From: Pantoea agglomerans
Lineage (GTDB): Bacteria; Pseudomonadota; Gammaproteobacteria; Enterobacterales; Enterobacteriaceae
Length of the DNA stretch: 64,000 nt
Assembly (NCBI RefSeq): GCF_021397715.1
Contig: NZ_CP090209.1
Location: 1 to 64,000 of the forward strand
Direction: 5' to 3'
In this document: positions 26,528-33,028 of the stretch, one piece after another
How positions within the stretch are numbered: the stretch's first letter is position 1
Layout of the letters: every line of letters begins with the position of its first letter
Program-made: the position numbers and the translations under genes
Notes under the pieces: generated by a model
Databases searched by the model: none
What the model saw: only the letters and a program-made list of their open reading frames with translations
Told to the model about the DNA's origin: nothing

Positions 26528-26954
26528 TCACATGTGCAAATTTAGCGAAGGCACCATTACGCTACCTGAAGGATACAGTGAAAGAACGATCAACACGCTG
26601 ATTGACAAACGATCTGGCCTGCCTCCCATTACCCTTTCCCGGGATGGGCTGGGCAATCACAACAGCATCGAAGAATATATTGAAAGCCAGCTCAGCATGT
26701 TAAGAAAGCAAATAAAAGAGTGGCATCAGGCGCCGTATGAACCGGTGGTGCTGGGTAATAATGTCACTAATGGGATATTAATCAGCTATGATTTTTTACG
26801 CCCTGATAACATTCGTCAATACCAGAGGCAGGCTATTTTCACCCTGGATATGGATGATCTGCTGATTTTTTCAATCTCGAAACCTGGGCCGTTAACTGAC
26901 AAAGAGATAGCTGGCTTCTCCGGGACGCTGGCCAGTTTCAGGACCCATAATTAA
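26520..26954 (+). CDS. DUF1795 (DcrB/Eag chaperone-like) protein
   Basis: A 144-aa protein from the ATG at 26520, which has GGAAGGA in front and overlaps the exporter gene by 8 bp, so translation is coupled. The family order is clear: KFSEGTITLPEGYSERTINTL, ITLSRDGLGNHNSIEEYIESQLSML, RQAIFTLDMDDLLIFSIS and PGPLTDKEIAGFSGTLASF. Known DUF1795 (Eag) proteins are cytoplasmic chaperones of type VI effectors that cover glycine-rich transmembrane segments. No type VI gene is in the window. No signal peptide is seen, so a cytoplasmic role is likely. By inference it may hold the glycine-zipper peptide soluble before export; an immunity or regulatory role is the alternative. Confidence 0.82.
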   Translation: MNNHMCKFSEGTITLPEGYSERTINTLIDKRSGLPPITLSRDGLGNHNSIEEYIESQLSMLRKQIKEWHQAPYEPVVLGNNVTNGILISYDFLRPDNIRQYQRQAIFTLDMDDLLIFSISKPGPLTDKEIAGFSGTLASFRTHN

Positions 26955-26957
26955 CCC

Positions 26958-26980
26958 TTGCCCGGCGAGCCGCCGGGCAA
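26958..26980 (+). terminator. Hairpin after the secretion operon
   Basis: Perfect 10-bp stem TTGCCCGGCG (26958-26967) and CGCCGGGCAA (26971-26980) with a 3-nt loop, right after the DUF1795 stop codon. A mixed T/C run follows. Confidence 0.75.
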
Positions 26981-27030
26981 TACCCGTTTCTTTGTTCATT
27001 TTTCAGTTGTTTCATGCTTGTCATGATTTT

Positions 27031-27054
27031 GCCGCTTTTTAGCGGCTTTTTTTT
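27031..27054 (+). terminator. Rho-independent terminator
   Basis: GCCGC (27031-27035), short loop, GCGGC (27042-27046), then eight T (27047-27054): a classical plus-strand terminator backing up the preceding hairpin. Confidence 0.88.
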
Positions 27055-27093
27055 ATCAGAAAAACAGACAAAGCCACTAAGGGATCTTCATGC

Positions 27094-27585
27094 TCAGTAA
27101 CGCTGGCAGGTAAACAGGTAAGAGAGAGGCCCGCCAATCAGATAAGAACGTGCGTCGATTTTATCGACATCAAACTGCAGATAAGAAGGGTCCAGTGTCA
27201 GCTCCGCCAGCAACAGAGTGAACACCGCATCGGGTGTCGTATCTGTTGAAGCGCTTACGATGTCGTTAATCGCGTAGCGGTAAGTGTCGTAATCAACCTT
27301 CTCGCCGCGGGAAAGGACAATCCTGCGGTTAACAATCGTAGTTTTACTATCTGCAACGGCCTGCCCGTTTAGTAAAAGATAGCCAGAATTTTTACTATCA
27401 AAGCGTAAGTCCTGGGTTAACTGAAACTCTATCCGGCTTCCTTCGTTTCGGCTCAGATCGTAATGGGTAAAGGTCGAGCAGCGAAAGGGGAATGGCTCAA
27501 TCCGGGAGCTGAAATAATCGAATCCAACGGTCACCATCAGCAACAAAGCGGCCGGCGCCAGAATAAATGCAATGCTCCTTTTCAA
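27094..27585 (-). CDS. FidL-like inner-membrane protein
   Basis: A 163-aa protein with one N-terminal membrane anchor (IAFILAPAALLLMVTVGFDYF) and a periplasmic domain with two cysteines (FRCSTF and FTCQRY at the ends of the domain). Content and position match FidL, found beside the ToxR-like regulator MarT and the autotransporter MisL in Salmonella. It overlaps the upstream regulator gene by 4 bp. By analogy with ToxS/FidL pairs it probably modulates the regulator's periplasmic sensor domain. Confidence 0.75.
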   Translation of the reverse strand: MKRSIAFILAPAALLLMVTVGFDYFSSRIEPFPFRCSTFTHYDLSRNEGSRIEFQLTQDLRFDSKNSGYLLLNGQAVADSKTTIVNRRIVLSRGEKVDYDTYRYAINDIVSASTDTTPDAVFTLLLAELTLDPSYLQFDVDKIDARSYLIGGPLSYLFTCQRY

Positions 27586-28409
27586 ATGTTCCTCCAGTCG
27601 AGATAATAAAAGTTGTCACATGAAATTATATCCCCGCGACCGTTAATCTTGCAGGAGGATAAAATCGTCCGGCCAAAATTACGGGTCGTAAAGGCCGTAT
27701 TATTATCAAAATAGAAGCGCCGACTGGCATCACAAGGTTGATTATTTTCTTTAATAATCTCCAGCAACTGTTTATCCAATGACTGCCGTTCAGTATCGTC
27801 CACCCCCTTTAATATCACCACGTCACACCCGCCAGGCAATTTTATTGTTGTCGAGACCAGGGATCGTTCAGACGAAACGATAAACCAGTAATAGCCACAG
27901 GCAGCGAGCAGAAGCAGCGAAAAAAAGACGAAAAAGAGTTCACGACGGGAAAAATGGCTGGGCTTACTGATGACATTTTGTGGGGATTCAGGTGTTATCG
28001 GACTGCTTTCAGTCGGTGCCACCGTTAATGCTTCGGCTGCAATATCGGGCTCAGGCTCCGCGACAGGCATGGCGGGTGACGGCTGCGTTTCAATCTTAAT
28101 CTCTGTGTTTATGCGTATCCCAATCTTAGGAATGGTGATAATCAAATTTTCACAGCCATAGGCCGCAAGCGCACGTCGCAAAATACTGAGATACTGATTC
28201 AGGTTGCTATTCGAGCCGCGCAGGCCATATTTATCCCACACTTCTGTCAGCAGGTTATCCCGCGCCAGGATTTCCCCTTCTGAATTCAGCAGGCGTTCAA
28301 AAAGGCGGCCGGAAGAGATGCTCAGACTGATAGATTCCTCAGTAGGAAGATGAGTCAGCGTACAATCATCTGAATTATAAGTAATACTGTCATCGATTAT
28401 ATAAATCAT
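27582..28409 (-). CDS. ToxR/CadC/MarT-like membrane-bound transcription regulator
   Basis: A 275-aa one-component regulator. The cytoplasmic winged helix (about 1-105) has RLFERLLNSEGEILARDNLLTEVWDKYGLRGSNSNLNQYLSILRRAL and the wing IITIPKIGIRI. A Pro/Glu-rich linker (about 110-160), one transmembrane helix (about 165-187, LFFVFFSLLLLAACGYYWFIV) and a small periplasmic sensor with four cysteines follow. It is paired with the FidL-like gene. MarT in Salmonella activates an autotransporter; two autotransporters lie 16-25 kb away here, so the same relation is possible but not shown. Confidence 0.85.
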   Translation of the reverse strand: MIYIIDDSITYNSDDCTLTHLPTEESISLSISSGRLFERLLNSEGEILARDNLLTEVWDKYGLRGSNSNLNQYLSILRRALAAYGCENLIITIPKIGIRINTEIKIETQPSPAMPVAEPEPDIAAEALTVAPTESSPITPESPQNVISKPSHFSRRELFFVFFSLLLLAACGYYWFIVSSERSLVSTTIKLPGGCDVVILKGVDDTERQSLDKQLLEIIKENNQPCDASRRFYFDNNTAFTTRNFGRTILSSCKINGRGDIISCDNFYYLDWRNI

Positions 28410-28525
28410 TAAGAAATCACTGAATTTAAGCTAATTGCTCACAGTATAAGGCAGCTTATATAAAGAATCACTAAAGGTGACAGAATGGCGGGAAAGGCAT
28501 TAACATAGCAGGACGGTTTGTTACG

Positions 28526-28553
28526 CGCCAGGCAAACTCTGCGTTGCCTGGCG
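28526..28553 (-). terminator. Hairpin at end of sugar operon
   Basis: Perfect 10-bp inverted repeat CGCCAGGCAA (28526-28535) and TTGCCTGGCG (28544-28553) with an 8-nt loop, 42 bp past the binding-protein stop codon. No T-run. Confidence 0.65.
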
Positions 28554-28594
28554 ATGGATTCAAACACCATTAATATCAACAGCTTAAATTTATA

Positions 28595-29515
28595 TTATGG
28601 CTGGTTTGCCGCGGCAAATTCCGTGTAGTTGTCGTGGGTAATGGTCTGGTAAGGGATCCAGTTCAGCTCTTCGACTTTTTGTTTATCCAGCAGCGCTTTT
28701 GCCACTTTTACCGCGCCGATCGCCTGCCCTTTTGCATCCTGAAAAATGGTCAGCGTCATTTTTCCGTTTTTAACAAACTGCTGACCATCCGGAGTTCCAT
28801 CAATGCCCGCCACCAGAATATGACTGTTTTTCGCCTGATTCAGCGCCATAATTGCTCCAATCGCCATTTCATCGTTATTGGCGGCGATGGCATCGATGGG
28901 TCGCTGATTCAGCAACCAGCCCGAGACCACATCCACCGCTTCATTACGCTGCCAGCGCGCGGTCTGTTTTTCGATCACCGCCATCTGCTTATATTTTGCA
29001 ATTACCGCTTCTACGGCACGCGTACGCTCACGCGCCTCTTCGTTCGATAAAGCCCCCATCAGAATGGCGACGTTGCCGCGATAGTTCATCTTTTTTGCCA
29101 GCGCTTCCATCTGCATCTCGCCGCCGAGCGCAGAATCTGAGCCCACATAGGCCATATTTGCCGGCAACCTGACTTCCGGTTTACGGTTAACAAACACCAG
29201 CGGGATCCCTGCTGACTGGGCGGCTTTGATCATCGGCTGCACACCCTGGGTATCCACCGGGTTGAGAATAATGGCATCCACACCCTGGTTGATAAAATCA
29301 TCAACCTGCTGAACCTGAAGAGCAACATCGCCCTTAGCATCCACGAACTGCCCGTCCATCTTCAGTGTCTTGATTTCCCCGACCATCTGAGTTCGCAGGA
29401 TCGAGACAAAATTAAGGTCAAAATTTGCCAGTGCGACGCCAATTTTTGGCGTTTTCGCACCGGCCGACACGCTGACCAGCATACCGAGAAACAACGCTAA
29501 CAGTCTGGTTTTCAT
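28595..29515 (-). CDS. Periplasmic sugar-binding protein, MocB/ribose type
   Basis: A 306-aa Peripla_BP_4 protein with signal peptide (MKTRLLALFLGMLVSVSAGA) and the family segments KIGVALANFDLNFVSILRTQM, GVDAIILNPVDTQGVQPMI, IPLVFVNRKPE and AIAANNDEMAIGAIMAL. The ATG at 29515 has CAGGA upstream; a frame extending to 29566 is less likely. Such proteins normally serve ABC importers or chemoreceptors, yet no ATPase or permease gene is present. Its operon partners suggest an inositol-like ligand, in the manner of the rhizopine-binding MocB; the exact ligand is not readable. Confidence 0.88.
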   Translation of the reverse strand: MKTRLLALFLGMLVSVSAGAKTPKIGVALANFDLNFVSILRTQMVGEIKTLKMDGQFVDAKGDVALQVQQVDDFINQGVDAIILNPVDTQGVQPMIKAAQSAGIPLVFVNRKPEVRLPANMAYVGSDSALGGEMQMEALAKKMNYRGNVAILMGALSNEEARERTRAVEAVIAKYKQMAVIEKQTARWQRNEAVDVVSGWLLNQRPIDAIAANNDEMAIGAIMALNQAKNSHILVAGIDGTPDGQQFVKNGKMTLTIFQDAKGQAIGAVKVAKALLDKQKVEELNWIPYQTITHDNYTEFAAANQP

Positions 29516-29548
29516 AGGGTAATCCTGTAGGTTTTTATTATTAATAGA

Positions 29549-29577
29549 CCGTCGGGCAACAGGCAAATACCCGACGG
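29549..29577 (-). other. Intercistronic hairpin
   Basis: Perfect 8-bp inverted repeat CCGTCGGG (29549-29556) and CCCGACGG (29570-29577) between the isomerase and the binding-protein genes. Probably a processing or stability element that raises binding-protein expression relative to the enzymes. Confidence 0.55.
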
Positions 29578-29585
29578 GGAAGTGA

Positions 29586-30365
29586 TTACAGGGTAAAATG
29601 TTCGCGGAACTGCCTCAGCGCCGTCTCGCTGTCGCCCTCGGCCCAGCCTTCCAGTGCAACAATGCCGGAATAGCCCACTTCAGCCAGCGTGCGTGCAATG
29701 GCGCGGTAGTTGATTTCCCCGGTGCCGGGCTGCTTCCGTCCCGGTACATCCGCCACCTGAATTTCACCGATCGCCGGACCACAGCGGCGGATCAGTTCAA
29801 TCAGATTGCCCTCGCCAATCTGGGCATGATAGAGATCCAGATTCATCTTCAGCGCCGGGCTGTTAACCGCCTCGACCAGCGCCAGGGTATCCGCCGCGCG
29901 GGCAAACGGCGTCCCCGGATGATCAACCGCCAGGTTGAGGTTCTCCAGGGTAAAGACGCGTCCGGCCCGTTCACCCAGAGCGGCAAGTTGGCCCAGCGTC
30001 TCTGCCGCTTTGAGCCACATCGTTCCGGTCACCACCTCAACCGGTCTGACCGCCTGGCCGTTGGCATCAAGTCCGGTGCCGTGCAGATTCAGGCTTGGGC
30101 AGTTGAGCCGTTCCGCAATCGCCAGCGACGTTTCAGCACTTTGCAGCAGCGGTTCGATTTGGTCCTCATCCGTCAGGTTACCGCTCAGATAACCAGTCAT
30201 CGAGGTGAAACGCGCACCGGTCGCTACCAGCGCATCGATATCTTTATTAGCCCAGTTCCAGATCTCGACGCCAAATCCCAGCGCATGAATGCGCTCAACC
30301 CGGTGGATAAACGGCAGATCGAGAAACACCATCTCGGCACAGACAGAGAGCTGATAACTGGCCAT
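29586..30365 (-). CDS. Sugar phosphate isomerase/epimerase-type TIM barrel (MocC/IolE-like)
   Basis: A 259-aa AP-endonuclease-2-like TIM barrel: SVCAEMVFLDLPFIHRVERI, LGFGVEIWNW, LNLHGTGLD, RVFTLENLN (metal-binding Glu), LKMNLDLYHAQIGEG (metal-binding His/Asp) and IVALEGWAEGD (metal-binding Glu). The divalent-metal site is complete. Relatives are hydroxypyruvate isomerase and inosose-processing enzymes. The start codon overlaps the stop of the dehydrogenase gene (TAATG), showing translational coupling. The substrate is probably a keto-inositol or similar sugar, by context. Confidence 0.85.
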   Translation of the reverse strand: MASYQLSVCAEMVFLDLPFIHRVERIHALGFGVEIWNWANKDIDALVATGARFTSMTGYLSGNLTDEDQIEPLLQSAETSLAIAERLNCPSLNLHGTGLDANGQAVRPVEVVTGTMWLKAAETLGQLAALGERAGRVFTLENLNLAVDHPGTPFARAADTLALVEAVNSPALKMNLDLYHAQIGEGNLIELIRRCGPAIGEIQVADVPGRKQPGTGEINYRAIARTLAEVGYSGIVALEGWAEGDSETALRQFREHFTL

Positions 30366-31378
30366 TAGCGTGCTCCCAGCAGGATGGGCTTGTGCTGCTG
30401 CACCGACGCGATACAGGCCAGCGCAATTTCCAGCGCATTCCGCGCATCGATACCGGTGGCGCGCGGCGTCTCACCGTGCAGGATGCAGTGTGCAAACTCG
30501 GCCATCTCCGCCACGTAAGCGTCACGCAGCAGATCGGTGTCCATCCGTGAGGTTGCTATCGCAATACCGTCGGCGTGATAGCGCACGCAGTTATCCTGAT
30601 TAATATTGCCCGCCTGCAACATGCCTTTACTGCCAAACACTTCGCCGCGCACGTCATAACCGTAGACCGCCTGGAAATTCGCTTCAGCCGTGGCAATCGC
30701 CCCGTTATCAAAGCGGATGGTCACCACCGAGGTATCCAGCAGCCCTTTATCTTTGAAATCGGGCCGTACCAGCGCATCCGCCAGCGCATAGACTTCAACC
30801 GGTCGTGCGCCGGGGTTGAAATGCAGCAAGGTGTCAAAGTCGTGGATCAGCGTTTCAAGAAAGATGGTCCACTGCGGGATCGGCGCCGGATCGCGTAACG
30901 CGGGATCGCGGGTGACCGAGCGGCTCAGTTGCGTGGTGCCGTTTTCTCCGGCTTTTACTGCGCGGATAGCGGCAGCAAAGCCAGCACTGAAGCGACGGTT
31001 AAAGCCGACCTGTAACACCACGCCCGCCGTTTTTGCCGCGGCGATCGCCCGATCTGCTTCCTCCAGCGTCACCGCCATCGGTTTTTCACAAAAGATATGC
31101 TTACCGGCCTGCGCGGCGGCAATGACCAGCTCTGCATGGGTACGGGCCGGGGTCGCAATCGCCACCGCATCAATGTCACTGTCGTTCAGTAACGCCTGTA
31201 AATCGGTGTAGGCTTTCTCTACGCCCAGCCGGTCCGCCAGCTTTTGCGCAGCACCTGGCTGCAGATCGGCGACCGCCGTCAGCTTAGCCCCTGGCACCCG
31301 CAGTGCCAGATTCTCCGCATGGAAACTGCCCATTCGGCCTGCGCCGATCAATCCCACACGCACAGTTTTATGATTCAT
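30365..31378 (-). CDS. Gfo/Idh/MocA-family dehydrogenase (inositol 2-dehydrogenase-like)
   Basis: A 337-aa NAD-dependent oxidoreductase. The N-terminal Rossmann motif VGLIGAGRMGSFHAENLA, the conserved EKP motif (HIFCEKPMAVTLEEAD), and the catalytic region GFNRRFSAGF and LIHDFDTLLHFN (His/Asp pair typical of inositol dehydrogenases) are all present. It probably oxidises an inositol-type polyol to the ketone handled by the next enzyme. It lies 12 bp after the sugar porter gene in a four-gene operon. Confidence 0.88.
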   Translation of the reverse strand: MNHKTVRVGLIGAGRMGSFHAENLALRVPGAKLTAVADLQPGAAQKLADRLGVEKAYTDLQALLNDSDIDAVAIATPARTHAELVIAAAQAGKHIFCEKPMAVTLEEADRAIAAAKTAGVVLQVGFNRRFSAGFAAAIRAVKAGENGTTQLSRSVTRDPALRDPAPIPQWTIFLETLIHDFDTLLHFNPGARPVEVYALADALVRPDFKDKGLLDTSVVTIRFDNGAIATAEANFQAVYGYDVRGEVFGSKGMLQAGNINQDNCVRYHADGIAIATSRMDTDLLRDAYVAEMAEFAHCILHGETPRATGIDARNALEIALACIASVQQHKPILLGAR

Positions 31379-31390
31379 AACAGCTCCTGT

Positions 31391-32839
31391 TTATTTATTG
31401 TTTGCCCAGTCAGGCTGGATAGAGGGTTCAGAGGTCTGCTGTGCCTCAGCGGCAAAGCGACGGGATTTGGATAACATCAGCGGCTCAATATGCTCCAGCG
31501 AGACGCCGCGGGTTTCCGGCAGAAAACGCTGTACGAACCAGAAGGCCACGAGACAGCCGACGGTGCACAGCATCAGTGGAAACGCGCCGTGGAAGTGGGT
31601 CATCAACAGGCTGCTGCGATTCATCATCGGGAAGCTCTGAGTGACAATAAAATTGGCCAGATACATGGACGAGAAGGCGTAACCCATTGCGACGGCGCGG
31701 ATTCGGTTGGGAAAGATTTCCGAGATCAGTAACCAGGCGCCCAGGCTCCACGACATGCCGAAAATCAGCACAAACGCCACCAGGCCGATCACCGGCAGCA
31801 GCCCGCCGGTCTGGGCAATAAAGGCCCAGCTGGTCATCATCAGGCAGAGCGCACAGCCCAGCGCCCCCCAGCGCAGTAAGCGGGTCCGGCCCCAGCGATC
31901 GACCGCATTGAGGCAAAAGGCCACACCGGCCAGCAGCGCCACTCCCAGAAAAATGCTGTGGAACAGGGAGGTTTGAGTGTCGGAGGAGATGTTCTGCAGC
32001 AGCGACGGTGCGTAATAGAGCAGGATATTGATGCCGGAGATCTGCTGCAGGATGGCGATGGCACAGCCAATCAGCAGGATATAGCGCGCCCGGGCATCCC
32101 GCAGCAAGCCGGTGCGGGCATGACCATCACCGTGGCTGGCGGCGGAAGCGCTGATTTCTGCCAGCAGGCGGGCAGCATGTTGCGGCGTCGATAAACGTGT
32201 CAGCACCGCCAGGGCCCGATCGCGTTTACCGTTCAGCGCCAGCCAGCGCGGTGATTCCGGCATGAACGGCACCAGTGCCAGAAACAGCAGGCAAGGCACC
32301 ACGCCGGACGCCAGCATCCAGCGCCAGCCCTCGCTGACGATCCACGCATGGGACATGCCGCGGGCGATAAGATAGTTGACCACATAGACCGCCACCTGCC
32401 CGCCCACCATCAGCATCTGCTGCAGGCCAAGCATCCGGCCGCGCCAGTCTTTTGGTGAGATCTCAGCAATGTAGAGCGGCGTAATCGCCGAGGCCATGCC
32501 GACGGCCAGCCCGCCGATCAGCCGGTAAAGTACAAACTGGGTCAGGGTATCGGCCAGCGCAGACCCTACCGCTGACAGCGTAAATAACAGGGCGGTGATC
32601 ACCAGCGTCGGCTTACGACCGATCCGGTCAGAGAGCGCGCCGACGCACCAGGCTCCCGCCACACACCCGAGGATCACATTTGAAACAGCCCAGCCACTTT
32701 GCCACGGCGATAAAGCCAGATGTTCTGTTAACGGTTCAATCACTCCGGAAATCACCGAGGCGTCATAGCCAAGAATGACGCCACTGAGTGAGGCAATCGA
32801 ACAGATAAACAGCAGTAACTTCAGATTATGTTTTCGCAT
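31391..32839 (-). CDS. MFS sugar porter (inositol/pentose type)
   Basis: A 482-aa twelve-helix sugar/proton symporter. Family signatures are present: GYDASVISG in helix 1, SDRIGRKP, RLIGGLAVGMASAITPLYIAE, PESPRWL, LQQISGINILLYYAP (helix 7) and VQRFLPETRG. It is the first gene of the operon and 52 bp downstream of a sigma-54-type promoter. By context it carries the polyol used by the following dehydrogenase and isomerase. The C-terminal tail is longer than usual (SRRFAAEAQQTSEP). Confidence 0.9.
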   Translation of the reverse strand: MRKHNLKLLLFICSIASLSGVILGYDASVISGVIEPLTEHLALSPWQSGWAVSNVILGCVAGAWCVGALSDRIGRKPTLVITALLFTLSAVGSALADTLTQFVLYRLIGGLAVGMASAITPLYIAEISPKDWRGRMLGLQQMLMVGGQVAVYVVNYLIARGMSHAWIVSEGWRWMLASGVVPCLLFLALVPFMPESPRWLALNGKRDRALAVLTRLSTPQHAARLLAEISASAASHGDGHARTGLLRDARARYILLIGCAIAILQQISGINILLYYAPSLLQNISSDTQTSLFHSIFLGVALLAGVAFCLNAVDRWGRTRLLRWGALGCALCLMMTSWAFIAQTGGLLPVIGLVAFVLIFGMSWSLGAWLLISEIFPNRIRAVAMGYAFSSMYLANFIVTQSFPMMNRSSLLMTHFHGAFPLMLCTVGCLVAFWFVQRFLPETRGVSLEHIEPLMLSKSRRFAAEAQQTSEPSIQPDWANNK

Positions 32840-32890
32840 AACGCTTTAACTTTCCCGTTATTTTTTACAGGTGGCCGTTAGCGTCAGGAT

Positions 32891-32906
32891 TGCAAAACAG
32901 GTGCCA
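32891..32906 (-). promoter_or_regulatory. Sigma-54 (-24/-12) promoter of the porter-dehydrogenase operon
   Basis: On the minus strand TGGCACCTGTTTTGCA has GG and GC separated by exactly 10 nt, matching the RpoN consensus TGGCAC-N5-TTGCA. It points at the porter gene and lies beside the divergent sigma-54 activator gene. Confidence 0.85.
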
Positions 32907-32971
32907 GTTTTTTAGCTGGGTTTTATGTGAACGACCTCTCAGATAACCGCTCTCAGGTGAAAATAAAATTT

Positions 32972-33004
32972 ACATGTCAACTTAACATGTCATTAAAATG
33001 GACA
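32972..33004. promoter_or_regulatory. Candidate upstream activator sites
   Basis: ACATGTCA occurs twice, 13 bp apart (32972-32979, 32985-32992), and TGTC-N9-GACA (32988-33004) is a dyad. The site lies about 65-115 bp upstream of the sigma-54 promoter, the place where enhancer-binding proteins bind, and just before the activator gene. Confidence 0.5.
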
Positions 33005-33028
33005 TTTCATCCCGACCCGGAGAGTGCA

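Noticed and set aside
21725..26954. Type VI secretion locus suggested by the Eag-like gene
   Set aside because: No VgrG, Hcp, PAAR or Rhs gene is in the window; the neighbours are a type I exporter.
29598..30368. Plus-strand 256-aa open frame opposite the isomerase
   Set aside because: Antisense of a strongly recognisable TIM-barrel gene with high-GC codon shadowing.
32927..33028. Longer N-terminus for the sigma-54 activator
   Set aside because: It would run through the putative activator sites and lacks a ribosome-binding site; ATG 33029 has GGAGAG.
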